NCBI GenBank assembly: GCA_963678555.2
Contig: CAXXJA010000002.1
Location: 682,001-746,000 of the forward strand
Reading direction: 5' to 3'
DNA: 64,000 nucleotides
Source of the DNA: SABI01 sp963678555
GTDB taxonomy: Bacteria > Spirochaetota > Spirochaetia > Sphaerochaetales > Sphaerochaetaceae
The notes under the pieces were generated by a model that had not been told where the DNA came from, made no database searches, and saw only the letters and a list, made by a program, of their open reading frames with translations. Of this stretch, positions 54,684 through 64,000 are shown one piece after another (the first letter of the stretch is position 1; each line of letters opens with the position of its first letter). The translations under genes were made by a program, and so were the position numbers.

Positions 54684-55745
54684 ATGAATCGAAGAATCAG
54701 TCGTGAGGTGAAGGTCGGTTCACTCACTCTGGGGGGACAGCATCCTATTGCAGTACAGACGATGTATGGAGAACCGCTTGGGTCTGTCACGGACAGACCC
54801 TGGTACGACTCCCTCCTGTTCACCCTCAGGTCCTGGGCTACCATGGGTGCCTCAATCGTACGTTTCAGCTACCCCTCTCACGATCTCAAGGAGACTTTTT
54901 CCTCCATCTGCGCCGATTCACCTGTGCCGGTTGTCGCTGATATACATTTCGATTACCGTCTCGCTATCGAAGCTCTTGAGTGCAAGGCGGACAAAATCAG
55001 GATCAATCCAGGAAATATCGGAGCCGCATGGAAGACCAAAGAGGTCGTCAGGGCGGCTCAGGATCACGGAGCTGCGATACGCATCGGATTGAACGGAGGT
55101 TCCCTTCCCAAGGGTGCTCCCGGGGAGCCGGTCAGTTCCCTGATGGCATCAGCAGTACGTTCCTACCTTGATATCTTCGAAAGTGTTGGATTTACCGACA
55201 CGGTGATAAGTGTGAAGCACTCCGATGTCAATATCACCTATGATGCATACAGGAAGGTTGCGCAGATGTGTGACTATCCGCTTCACCTCGGAGTTACCGA
55301 AGCAGGTTCCATCGTCCCCTCAGTTACCCGAAGCACCTGGGCCCTCGGCCGTCTTCTGCATGAAGGTATCGGAGACACGATCCGCATCAGTATCAGTGAT
55401 GATAACTTCTATGAGATCAGTGCCGCGAAGGAGCTTCTCAGAACTGTAGGGATCGAAAGGGGAGGGATACAGCTCATCAGCTGTCCCCGCTGCGGAAGGG
55501 CAACGTTCGATTCTCAGGAGTTCGTCAGAAACATTGAGAAACGTCTCCTTTCCTATGAGACCCCGCTGAAAGTCGCGATCATGGGCTGTCAGGTAAATGG
55601 TCCAGGAGAGGCAAAGCATGCCGATCTCGCTATCACGGGGATTGGACGGAAGGTCTTCCTGTATCTTCATGGTGAACTGGTGAAGGAAATAGCCGCTGAG
55701 GAAGCGGAAGAGGAACTCTTCAGATATCTGGAGGAACTGAGCTGA
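54684..55745 (+). CDS. ispG: 4-hydroxy-3-methylbut-2-enyl diphosphate synthase
   Basis: 4Fe-4S enzyme of the MEP pathway. The opening VGSLTLGGQHPIAVQTMYG and VADIHFDYRLA are family motifs. Cluster cysteines are in CPRCGR and MGCQVNGPGEA. I start at 54684 (MNRRISREV), giving 353 residues; an in-frame ATG at 54588 is further from the family N-terminus. The ribosome site GAGGT is ten bases upstream, slightly far. The TGA overlaps the uvrA ATG by one base. Confidence 0.95.
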   Translation: MNRRISREVKVGSLTLGGQHPIAVQTMYGEPLGSVTDRPWYDSLLFTLRSWATMGASIVRFSYPSHDLKETFSSICADSPVPVVADIHFDYRLAIEALECKADKIRINPGNIGAAWKTKEVVRAAQDHGAAIRIGLNGGSLPKGAPGEPVSSLMASAVRSYLDIFESVGFTDTVISVKHSDVNITYDAYRKVAQMCDYPLHLGVTEAGSIVPSVTRSTWALGRLLHEGIGDTIRISISDDNFYEISAAKELLRTVGIERGGIQLISCPRCGRATFDSQEFVRNIEKRLLSYETPLKVAIMGCQVNGPGEAKHADLAITGIGRKVFLYLHGELVKEIAAEEAEEELFRYLEELS

Positions 55746-58579
55746 TGCACAACAAACTGATCATCAAAGGGGCGAGACAGCATAATCTCAAAAATATTGA
55801 TCTGGAACTTGAGAAGGATACACTGATCGTCATCAGCGGACTGAGCGGCAGCGGCAAGTCATCACTCGCCTTCGATACGATCTTCGCAGAAGGACAGAGA
55901 CGGTACGTAGAATCCCTCAGTGCATACGCACGACAGTTTCTCGGTCGCCTCGAGAAGCCCGCTGTCGACAATATCGAAGGTCTGAGCCCCTCGATCGCGA
56001 TTGAACAGAAGACGACCAATAAAAACCCGCGTTCGATCGTCGGTACGGTCAGTGAGATCTATGACTATTACAGACTCCTGTGGGCGCGTGTGGGTATTCC
56101 TCACTGTCCCCAGTGCCACGAGCCGATCAGTGAACAGTCGGTAGATCAGATCATCGATGCAGTGTACAGGCATGAGGATGGTTCTCGATTGATGATCCTT
56201 GCTCCTGTCGTGCTTGCACGAAAGGGTGAACACAAGAAGATCTTTTCCTACGCCAAAAAAGAGGGGTACACCAGGGTCAGGGTGGACGGGACAATCTATG
56301 CGATAGATGAGGTGCCTTCTCTGACCAAGACCGAAAAACATACAGTCGAGATCGTGGTCGACCGACTGATCCTTTCTGATGAGGTACGCTCACGTCTGGC
56401 CGACTCGGTGGAAGGTGCTGTGGAACTTTCGGACGGCCTGGTCACGACCCTCCATGTCAGGAAGGATGGAACCGAAGAGCTTACGACCTTCAGTCAGAGG
56501 AACAGCTGTATCCACTGCGGCATCTCCCTGCCTGATCTCGAACCGCGTCTGTTCAGCTTCAACAACCCCTTCGGTGCATGTCCGGAATGCACAGGGCTCG
56601 GTTTCAAAAAAGATTTCGACCCTGATAAGCTGATCCCCGATTACAACAAATCGTTCAATGAAAGAGCGATTGCAACCCACAACCCTGAGGCTACCCACTT
56701 CAGAATCCCGATGGAGGCTTTCGCCACCCATTACGGATTCTCTCTTGACACTCCGCTTGGAGATCTCAGTGATGAAATCATCGAAAAGATCCTGTACGGG
56801 GACTCGGTTCCTCTTAAACGGATGTATCAATCGAAAGATAAGAATACGATGTATACGAGCAGGAAACCCTTTGAGGGGGTTATTCCTGGTCTTCATAGAC
56901 GGTATCGGGAGACCGGTAGCAGTTATATCAGGCAGTGGATGGAGTCGTTTATGAATGAGACGACCTGTCCGGTCTGCCACGGTGAGAAACTGAATCCTTC
57001 GGCCCTCTCGGTACTGATAAACGGCAGGACGATCTGGGATGTCACACGCCTCTCGGTCAAGGATGCTCTCACGTTCTTTGAACATCTCAGTCTCACCGAA
57101 ACCCAGAAGACCATTGCTGAACAGGTGCTGAAGGAGATCATCAGCCGCCTTCTGTTTTTGAAGAATGTCGGACTCGATTACCTTACCCTCGACCGTTCCA
57201 CGGGCACTCTCAGCGGCGGTGAATCGCAGAGAATCCGTCTTGCGACCCAGATAGGCAGTGCGCTCACCGGAGTGATGTACGTGCTTGACGAACCCTCGAT
57301 CGGGCTGCACCAGAAGGATAACTTCAAACTCATCGAGGCGATGAAAGCCCTCAGAGATATCGGGAACACTCTAATCGTTGTCGAACACGATGAGATGACG
57401 ATGAGAGAGGCCGACTGTATCGTCGATCTCGGTCCCGGGGCCGGAGCCTATGGAGGGTATATAACCGCAGTAGGAACGGCTGAGGAGATCATGAAGGTCA
57501 GCGAGAGCATTACCGGTCAGTACCTCGCCAAGACCCTCACGTTTCCTCCTGTCAGTGAACGGAGAAAGGGGAACGGAAATCAGATCCTCCTGAAAGGTGC
57601 GAAAAAGAACAACCTTCAGGACATTGATGTAGCCTTCCGTCTCGGAGTGATGAATGTGATCACCGGTGTCAGCGGCAGCGGTAAGTCAACATTGCTGCAT
57701 GAGATCCTTATACCTGCACTGCACAGGATACTCGGCAGACAGCACGAGACCCGCGACGGGTACCGTGAACTCGAAGGATCTCAGTACATCGACAAGGTGA
57801 TCAGTATCGATCAGTCGCCCATCGGACGGACCCCGAGGAGTAACCCTGCCACCTACGTTGGTGCCTTCACTCCGATCAGGGATCTGTACGCCTCACTTCC
57901 TGAAGCGAAGATGAAGGGATACAAGCCGGGACGGTTCAGTTTCAATGTGGCGGGGGGCAGGTGTGAACACTGCAAAGGTGACGGCTACAAGAAAATCGAG
58001 ATGAACTTTCTGCCTGATGTATATGTGACGTGTGAAGTGTGTAAGGGAAAGAGGTTCAACAATGAAACACTCGGAGTCTATTACAAGGGAAAAAATATCT
58101 ATGATATTCTTCAGATGAGTGTTCAGGAAGCCTCTGAATTCTTCTCCTCGATACCTTCGATCTACCGCAAGCTCAGCACATTGAACTCGGTCGGTCTGGG
58201 ATACATCAAACTCGGCCAGTCAGCCCTCACCCTCAGCGGGGGTGAAGCACAGCGGGTCAAACTTTCGAGTGAGCTTGCCAAGATCGGAACAGGGAACACC
58301 CTCTATGTACTTGATGAACCGACAACGGGTCTTCACTTTGCAGATGTCAAGGTGCTGATGGATGTACTCAACAGAATCGTGGACAAGGGGAATACCGTCA
58401 TTCTCGTGGAACACAACCTTGATGTGATCATTCACAGCGACTATATCATAGACCTCGGACCTGACGGGGGAGACAAGGGAGGTGAACTGGTGATAAGCGG
58501 CACCCCTGAGGAAGTCGCTCTATGCACACACTCCCACACGGGGTATTATATCAAACAGTCACTGTATGAAAATTCGTAA
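55745..58579 (+). CDS. uvrA: Excinuclease ABC subunit A
   Basis: DNA damage recognition ATPase. Two ABC modules: Walker A SGLSGSGKSS (residue 30 region) and GVSGSGKSTLLHE (about 640), with signature motifs LSGGESQRIRLA and LSGGEAQRVKLS. Zinc sites are visible as CPQC/CPEC, CPVC and CEHC...CEVC. 944 residues, normal. Works with UvrB and Mfd. Overlaps the LptD-like gene by 14 bases. Confidence 0.97.
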   Translation: MHNKLIIKGARQHNLKNIDLELEKDTLIVISGLSGSGKSSLAFDTIFAEGQRRYVESLSAYARQFLGRLEKPAVDNIEGLSPSIAIEQKTTNKNPRSIVGTVSEIYDYYRLLWARVGIPHCPQCHEPISEQSVDQIIDAVYRHEDGSRLMILAPVVLARKGEHKKIFSYAKKEGYTRVRVDGTIYAIDEVPSLTKTEKHTVEIVVDRLILSDEVRSRLADSVEGAVELSDGLVTTLHVRKDGTEELTTFSQRNSCIHCGISLPDLEPRLFSFNNPFGACPECTGLGFKKDFDPDKLIPDYNKSFNERAIATHNPEATHFRIPMEAFATHYGFSLDTPLGDLSDEIIEKILYGDSVPLKRMYQSKDKNTMYTSRKPFEGVIPGLHRRYRETGSSYIRQWMESFMNETTCPVCHGEKLNPSALSVLINGRTIWDVTRLSVKDALTFFEHLSLTETQKTIAEQVLKEIISRLLFLKNVGLDYLTLDRSTGTLSGGESQRIRLATQIGSALTGVMYVLDEPSIGLHQKDNFKLIEAMKALRDIGNTLIVVEHDEMTMREADCIVDLGPGAGAYGGYITAVGTAEEIMKVSESITGQYLAKTLTFPPVSERRKGNGNQILLKGAKKNNLQDIDVAFRLGVMNVITGVSGSGKSTLLHEILIPALHRILGRQHETRDGYRELEGSQYIDKVISIDQSPIGRTPRSNPATYVGAFTPIRDLYASLPEAKMKGYKPGRFSFNVAGGRCEHCKGDGYKKIEMNFLPDVYVTCEVCKGKRFNNETLGVYYKGKNIYDILQMSVQEASEFFSSIPSIYRKLSTLNSVGLGYIKLGQSALTLSGGEAQRVKLSSELAKIGTGNTLYVLDEPTTGLHFADVKVLMDVLNRIVDKGNTVILVEHNLDVIIHSDYIIDLGPDGGDKGGELVISGTPEEVALCTHSHTGYYIKQSLYENS

Positions 58580-61532
58580 TGTACTGATCCTGATTCTTAT
58601 AGCTCTGTCACTGCAGAACTCCATCTTTGCACAGGAGGGTCTTTCCACTCTGATGCTCAGGGACCTGGCAGAGATGGAGGTATCACTGCTTCGTCAGAAA
58701 TCAGAGTACCTCGGACTTTCTACCAAGGGATCGAGAGAAGAACTGCTTGAACGGCTGTACGCCTATTACGGCTTCGTGCCGGAAACAGATACCCGGGTGC
58801 GCTCTGCCCTGGACGAAAAGGGCAGTTCCGTTCAGTTCGACCGGGCTCATTACTACTACATGAACCGCGAAACAAATACTGTCATCCTCTCCGGTTCCGT
58901 CTCGCTTTTCGGCACTGACTGGACACTTACTGCAGATACGGTGTTGTATGACCTGAAGATGCAGATCCTCTCGGCAGTCGGTTCTGTTGATTTCATTCAG
59001 GCCGAACGGGAAATCACGTCGTCCGGTATCACCTTCCAGGTGAATGAGCGCGACATGATCATCATGGACGGCAGGATTCTGTTTGACAGAACGACAAGTG
59101 AGGACCAGCCTCTCCTGCTCCTGTCAGAGGGGGAGAGGATGCACTTCATCCCCGAACCTGCCGCCTACAGCGCTGAGAATACTCTGGTGACAAGCAGTAT
59201 CGAACACTCGTACTACCATATTGATGCTGAAGATGTTCTCTTCGTGGAAGGCAATGATGTATTCATAACCGACGCGACCCTCTCGATGGGGAGGGTTCCC
59301 GTACTCTATCTTCCGTTTTTCTTCTATCCCGGCAAAACCCTGATCTTCAACCCGCTGTTCGGATTCGATTCTGAGGCAGGTTCGTTCATGACGCTTACCT
59401 ATGAACTCTACGGGAGGAACCGGCTGCATGCGGCAGAAGAGCAGGAGGGAACCTTCACAACCTTCTTCACTGACGACCGGGTGCTCTCACGCATTCCCGG
59501 GTCACCGACCTACGAATATACAGAGAACCCCTCATCCAGCCTGCAGAAATGGGCTCTGGAGAGCGGTTCCTTTGCATCCCTCTACAGCGATGCATATCAG
59601 GTGAATGGTCTCCACCTCGGCCTTGAATCCTACACAGTCCTGAACGATAAAGCCTTCATCGCGGACCTCGCAGGCGGTATAGCCTTCATGCCTCCATCGA
59701 ACACGGATCCTTTTATTCCCATGACCCGTTTCTACCTGGAACCTGAATTTCGTTTGAGTCTCCCTTCCTTCAGACTCTCTCTTTCCTTCCCGGTCTATTC
59801 CGATACCCAGGTCCTTCATGACTATGTGATACAGGAGCGTTTCGGGAATTTCTTCTCCTCATTCTTCACCGATGAGAATTCTCTGACATCTGGCAGCAGT
59901 GTATCCAGCTACTCGTGGGAGGCCTCAACCTCCTTTACTCTCAGCCCTGAGTTCCTGCACCCATTCATCAATACGATCAGGGTGGAATCCCTTAACACCT
60001 CGGTACGATTCGTTCCCTCGTATGATATCGCAACCGGCAGGTACATCATTGCCTCGAGACGGCCTCTCTCCTATGATGCCTCTGTCAGCGGTGAACTGTT
60101 CAATGTCTCCTTCGCGGAGGAATCCTCCGGAAAGGAGAGGGTGACGGGATATGATGAGACGACCCTTCAGAGGCTTACCGGATACGGACTCTCTCCGATA
60201 AAGGCGAAAAGAACGGAGGGGACGGAGGAACTGAGAACTGCCTCAGCGAAATTGAGCTACTCTGTACGACAGACAGGCAATGTAGAGACAGCTTATGTGA
60301 AGGGAATAGCAGATACAGAAATCAGCAGATCGGTCAATACAGGACTTCTGACCCTCAGTGAAAGCATACTTCCCGATCTTCTTGTCGGAACCCATCGTCT
60401 GGAAAGCACCTATTCTGACACTCGTGAAGACATTGAGCGCTCACAGCGCTACGGACTCGTCTACTCTCATACTGTGCGGATACCGGCTGTGTCGCTCACA
60501 CATTCCTATACGCAGGAATTGTATCGGTGGGAAGGCCTCACTTCATCAGACGGTACTGTCACGAACAGCACCTATCCCGCACAGTTCAGTGAGGACTCGG
60601 TGCGTACCCATACGCTCTCATTCGCTCCCCGCATTGAAAGGACGCCTCTCACGATCACACCGTCGGTCACCTACCGTCTTCCACCCTTCGAAGGGAAACT
60701 CACCACAGCCGTTACAACCCGCATCGGAGGCTTATCCCTTGTTTCATCACTTGAGTTCGAGGAATCGGAGGATGAGTACAGCTTCACCTACACGAGAAAT
60801 TCTCTTTCGTATACCGACAGGTTCTTCAGAACCAGCCATACCCTGACCACCACTCCTGACGGGCTTGATATCCTGAACAGCTATCAACTGAGCAGTCTTG
60901 TGGGTCTGGAGACTGAGCTGTGGGACCTCTCGGGCAGTGTGTCTACCCTCTGGGACAGTGACCTCAACGGCTTTGATTCTCTCCGCGGCAAGCTTGAATG
61001 CCGCTTCGGCGGACTCAGTCTTTCCTGGGATCATGACGGAACTGCACTGGCTCCGTCCAGTGCCGATATCAGTCTCACAACCGGTCAGCATTCTCTCACC
61101 CTCTGGCACGAGAGAATCAGTCTTTCCACTGACCTGAAAGGGACATTTCACCACTCCTTCTATGATATCTCAGGCTCGTATCTTCTGTTCACGCTCTCAT
61201 TATCCTTCGATATCTACCGATTCCTCTCCTTTGAGCTCGCACTGACCAGCCAGAACAGGAATTTCGACCGGTATCTCACGGTTCAGGATATGCTGGATGA
61301 TCTGCTCGATTCCTTCGACTTTTTCTCGGGGGGACGCTACAGTACACAGTTCGTCATGAACTCTCTTCAGATCAGTGCGACTCATCATATGGAGGACTGG
61401 GATCTTGTGGGACGGTATGAGGGCACTGTTGCCTATCATGATAACCGCTATGAGTGGACACCGAAGGTTTCCATCTTCCTGAAATGGAAGGCTATTCCCG
61501 AAATCAATATTGATAGAGAGCTGGAACTATGA
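58566..61532 (+). CDS. LptD/OstA-like outer membrane protein with SAP-like N-terminus
   Basis: 988 residues. Signal peptide ends near SIFAQ (residue 23). Residues about 28-70 resemble a SAP helix pair (LRDLAEMEVSLLRQKSEYLG then STKGSREELLERL). An OstA-type beta-jellyroll region follows (VILSGSVSLFGTDWTLTADT), then a long barrel region with alternating Ser/Thr/aromatic strands. LptD normally inserts lipopolysaccharide; in spirochaetes without standard LPS the cargo is unclear. Lies directly after uvrA, an order I recall from treponemes. Confidence 0.85.
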   Translation: MKIRNVLILILIALSLQNSIFAQEGLSTLMLRDLAEMEVSLLRQKSEYLGLSTKGSREELLERLYAYYGFVPETDTRVRSALDEKGSSVQFDRAHYYYMNRETNTVILSGSVSLFGTDWTLTADTVLYDLKMQILSAVGSVDFIQAEREITSSGITFQVNERDMIIMDGRILFDRTTSEDQPLLLLSEGERMHFIPEPAAYSAENTLVTSSIEHSYYHIDAEDVLFVEGNDVFITDATLSMGRVPVLYLPFFFYPGKTLIFNPLFGFDSEAGSFMTLTYELYGRNRLHAAEEQEGTFTTFFTDDRVLSRIPGSPTYEYTENPSSSLQKWALESGSFASLYSDAYQVNGLHLGLESYTVLNDKAFIADLAGGIAFMPPSNTDPFIPMTRFYLEPEFRLSLPSFRLSLSFPVYSDTQVLHDYVIQERFGNFFSSFFTDENSLTSGSSVSSYSWEASTSFTLSPEFLHPFINTIRVESLNTSVRFVPSYDIATGRYIIASRRPLSYDASVSGELFNVSFAEESSGKERVTGYDETTLQRLTGYGLSPIKAKRTEGTEELRTASAKLSYSVRQTGNVETAYVKGIADTEISRSVNTGLLTLSESILPDLLVGTHRLESTYSDTREDIERSQRYGLVYSHTVRIPAVSLTHSYTQELYRWEGLTSSDGTVTNSTYPAQFSEDSVRTHTLSFAPRIERTPLTITPSVTYRLPPFEGKLTTAVTTRIGGLSLVSSLEFEESEDEYSFTYTRNSLSYTDRFFRTSHTLTTTPDGLDILNSYQLSSLVGLETELWDLSGSVSTLWDSDLNGFDSLRGKLECRFGGLSLSWDHDGTALAPSSADISLTTGQHSLTLWHERISLSTDLKGTFHHSFYDISGSYLLFTLSLSFDIYRFLSFELALTSQNRNFDRYLTVQDMLDDLLDSFDFFSGGRYSTQFVMNSLQISATHHMEDWDLVGRYEGTVAYHDNRYEWTPKVSIFLKWKAIPEINIDRELEL

Positions 61533-61560
61533 TTACAATGGAACTTCCTTAAGGAGGAGT

Positions 61561-62520
61561 ATGAAACGAACCATCGTATTTGACACACGTGATCAGATGA
61601 GGAGCATCTGCGGCGTCAACGATAGAAATATCGGGTACATTGAACTGCTGCTGTCAGGGGATATCAGTGTGTATGGGAATTCCATCACGTATCAGCCTCC
61701 CGGAGAAGACCGGCAGAGAAAAGAAGATCTGTTCGTTGCTCTCATAGAAAGGCTCAAGAAGGACTGTGAATCCATGGAGGAGATCAGTGAACCACAGATC
61801 TTCATGAGCTTTCAGGATCTCAGGTCCGATCCCTCTCCCTCTAACCAGGAGCAGATCTCGATTGCTGTGGGACCGAAACTGGTCTACCCGAAAACGAGTC
61901 ACCAGAGGCAGTTCATCACTCAGATGGAGAAAAAGCAGCTGAACTTCGCTATCGGCCCTGCAGGGACCGGCAAGACGTTCCTCGCCATCGCCTACGGACT
62001 GAAGGAGGTGCTGAGCGGAAGGAGGCAGAAGATCATCCTGACACGTCCGGTGGTGGAGGCGGGGGAAAACCTCGGCTTCCTGCCGGGAGACCTCAACCAG
62101 AAGCTTTCTCCCTATCTCCTTCCTATCTACGATGCAATGGAATTCCTGGTATCGAGACCGGTTCTGAAGAGGCTCGAGGAGAGCGGGGCGATTGAGAGTG
62201 CGCCGCTTGCCTATATGAGAGGTAGATCGTTCAACAATGCATTCGTTCTCCTTGATGAGGCACAGAACACCACGACACAGCAGATGAAGATGTTTCTCAC
62301 CCGCCTGGGTGAGCATTCCAAAGCCGTGGTCACCGGTGATATCACCCAGATAGATCTTCCCGGACGGGAGCGTTCAGGTCTTGTGCATGCCCGCTCCATT
62401 CTTCATACTGTATCAGATATCGGCTTTATCGAGTTTCATCAGACAGATGTGGTGAGAAGCCGACTCGTACAGAACATCATACGTGCATATGAACAGGAGA
62501 ACCATGGTACAGACAGGTAA
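61561..62520 (+). CDS. PhoH-family ATPase
   Basis: 319 residues from the ATG at 61561 (MKRTIVFDT), which has AAGGAGG just upstream; a longer frame from 61510 overlaps the LptD-like gene. P-loop GPAGTGKTFLA lies near residue 137. ILTRPVVEAGENLGFLPGD and LLDEAQNTTTQQMK (Walker B) are family hallmarks. PhoH proteins are linked to RNA metabolism; in many genomes they precede a 7TM-HD gene and ybeY, as here. Confidence 0.93.
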   Translation: MKRTIVFDTRDQMRSICGVNDRNIGYIELLLSGDISVYGNSITYQPPGEDRQRKEDLFVALIERLKKDCESMEEISEPQIFMSFQDLRSDPSPSNQEQISIAVGPKLVYPKTSHQRQFITQMEKKQLNFAIGPAGTGKTFLAIAYGLKEVLSGRRQKIILTRPVVEAGENLGFLPGDLNQKLSPYLLPIYDAMEFLVSRPVLKRLEESGAIESAPLAYMRGRSFNNAFVLLDEAQNTTTQQMKMFLTRLGEHSKAVVTGDITQIDLPGRERSGLVHARSILHTVSDIGFIEFHQTDVVRSRLVQNIIRAYEQENHGTDR

Positions 62521-64000
62521 CAGCCGACACCGGCACCCCTCACCAGCCTATTTCATCGCACAGTTCCTTCTCATCACTCTCATCGTGATCCTGGCTGTTG
62601 TGATCCCCTCGATGTATCATTCGAATACCGAGATGGTCGTCACCCGGATTAACAATCAGTTCGCTGCAGGGGACATCGCCCCGTTTGATATCGTCGCCAC
62701 CCACACGTTTTACTATCTCGATGATCAGGCGACCGCACGGGCCGAAAAAGAGGCACTTCAGAACACACTCCCACGCTTCTATTTTTCCCTCCTCGATACA
62801 GAACAGAACCTCCTGACCATGAAACAGAAGATTGAGGAGAGGATCCTCACAGACATTGAGGATGAACAGCACAGAGGATACATTGAACGGATCCTGTATG
62901 AACTGAGTGAAGAAATTCTGTCTAACGGTGTCTACGATGAACAGGAACTGTCAGAGGCGGTCTCACTCGGGTACTCCAAGGTACTCATCCAGGGAGCGGT
63001 GCGGTACCCGCCTGAACAGGATATATATATCAGAAACGTCGACACGCTGATGACAGCTGATTCGCTGGCAGAGTATGTGTTCTCCCGTCAGGACCTGTAT
63101 CAGCAGATGGGACTTCTTGAGGTGGTAAGGGAGTATGTGTCCATTGCACGTGAGACACTCACCGGCAATGTGCATTATGATGCTGTTGCCACCACACTAG
63201 AACAGGAACGGGCAGTCAGTTCCGTGGAACCGGTGATGGTACGTGTCACCGAGGGCGAACAGCTCATACAGAAGGATTCGGTCATCACAGAGGAGATGAT
63301 GAGGCGTGTTCTTGCCATGCAGCTCATCGTCCATCGCTATTCTTCCCAGCAGATATTCGGGAGAATCCTCTTTTCCCTCATCATCACCCTCAGCTCGGTC
63401 TATGCATTCTCGCAGGTGTTCATCCACATCAGACGGGGACGGCAGTATACGATGCTCTTCATGGCAGGTATCATCGTGACCCTCCTTCTCACCTTCGCGC
63501 TCATCTCTTCCCGTGCTGCACTCGCTGTTCAGTTCCTCGATCCTCTCCTGCCGGTCTTCTTTCTTCCTCTGTTCCTGTACGTTCTGACGGGAAAGAGACG
63601 TGCCGGCATGATAGCGGCGGTCGCACTTGCAGGGCTCATGAGTCTGTACGACCACACAACCCTGATGTCGTTCTTCTTCATCATTGCGGTGAACTTCATC
63701 AGCGTCTACTTCATACGCTATGTATCCAGACGAATCGACATGATTGCGCAGTGGCTTCTTACAATCGTGTCCTCATCGACGGTGCTGCTGATCCTCATAC
63801 TGGTCGAGGGGCTTTCTCTCAGGAATTCCGGACTATCCATTGCACTGCTCAGCGCGAACATCACTCTGAGTTATGTCTTTCTCGCCTTCCTCCTTCCGCT
63901 GCTGGAACTGCTGTTCAATGCACCGACCCCGTTCCGGCTTCGGGAGCTCTCATCTTCGAACGCGCCTGTCCTGCTTGCACTTGCCTCACACGCCCCGGGG
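62504..64000 (+). CDS. 7TM-HD (PgpH-like) membrane phosphohydrolase, 3' end outside window
   Basis: Open frame of 499 codons to the window end, not closed here. It starts at ATG 62504 with AGGAGA just upstream, overlapping phoH by 17 bases. One N-terminal membrane helix precedes a long extracytoplasmic region (7TMR-HDED type, residues about 45-270), then about six or seven helices. The frame ends at ALASHAPG, where the HD domain should begin (APGTYxHS). Family members degrade cyclic-di-AMP; the catalytic domain is not visible. Confidence 0.88.
   Translation, partial: MVQTGNSRHRHPSPAYFIAQFLLITLIVILAVVIPSMYHSNTEMVVTRINNQFAAGDIAPFDIVATHTFYYLDDQATARAEKEALQNTLPRFYFSLLDTEQNLLTMKQKIEERILTDIEDEQHRGYIERILYELSEEILSNGVYDEQELSEAVSLGYSKVLIQGAVRYPPEQDIYIRNVDTLMTADSLAEYVFSRQDLYQQMGLLEVVREYVSIARETLTGNVHYDAVATTLEQERAVSSVEPVMVRVTEGEQLIQKDSVITEEMMRRVLAMQLIVHRYSSQQIFGRILFSLIITLSSVYAFSQVFIHIRRGRQYTMLFMAGIIVTLLLTFALISSRAALAVQFLDPLLPVFFLPLFLYVLTGKRRAGMIAAVALAGLMSLYDHTTLMSFFFIIAVNFISVYFIRYVSRRIDMIAQWLLTIVSSSTVLLILILVEGLSLRNSGLSIALLSANITLSYVFLAFLLPLLELLFNAPTPFRLRELSSSNAPVLLALASHAPG

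Noticed and set aside
56390..57310. 306-codon minus-strand frame inside uvrA
   Set aside because: Lies wholly under conserved uvrA motifs and encodes no recognisable protein; a consequence of codon bias.

Overview
The window is a dense, mostly housekeeping stretch of a spirochaete chromosome, probably from the Sphaerochaeta/Treponema side of the phylum. The evidence is a V-type ATPase operon in the order E, DUF2764, A, B, D, I, K; uvrA followed by an LptD-like outer membrane protein; two EF-G-type GTPases; a bacterial XPB helicase; a fused aroDE; and the MEP isoprenoid enzymes Dxr and IspG. The genus call is inference. Base composition is close to balanced, except for a visibly more AT-rich island at about 34.2-38 kb.

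Layout. 0-2.7 kb (+): a truncated membrane protein, rplI, dnaB. 2.75-11.85 kb (-): ABC-F, maf, rpsB, tsf, frr, uppS, cdsA, dxr, rseP, which is the common bacterial block linking translation factors to isoprenoid and phospholipid synthesis. 11.97-19.1 kb: aroDE (+) faces a minus-strand run of a membrane protein, aroK, aroC, an XPB helicase and its partner protein. 19.15-27.65 kb: dgt (+), nrdR (-), a three-gene operon of an ACT-like protein, a THEP1-type NTPase and a queuosine-precursor transporter, then a monophosphatase (-), mfd and trmB (+). 27.8-34 kb (-): two adjacent EF-G paralogues and an amylosucrase-like GH13 enzyme.

At 34.17 kb there is a tRNA-Val gene. Behind it lies the only clearly accessory segment (34.2-38 kb). 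It holds three tandem paralogous small lipoproteins with related promoters and terminators, two copies of a 127-bp intergenic repeat, and decayed transposase genes. From 38.1 kb come an acetyltransferase, a YggS-like PLP protein, a small membrane protein, an RluA-family synthase, an MBL-fold protein that appears to start at CTG, a pentapeptide-repeat protein, rsgA, mutS2, udp and a NapH-type ferredoxin. The V-ATPase operon (47.2-54.5 kb) has a strong promoter and a terminator. Its c subunit carries the residues known to bind sodium. The window ends with ispG, uvrA, the LptD-like gene with a SAP-like motif, phoH and the first 499 residues of a 7TM-HD protein.

No CRISPR array, rRNA, intact insertion sequence or prophage was seen. 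The most unusual items are the lipoprotein/repeat array, the EF-G paralogue with altered GTPase motifs, the ACT/NTPase/transporter operon and the XPB-partner pair.
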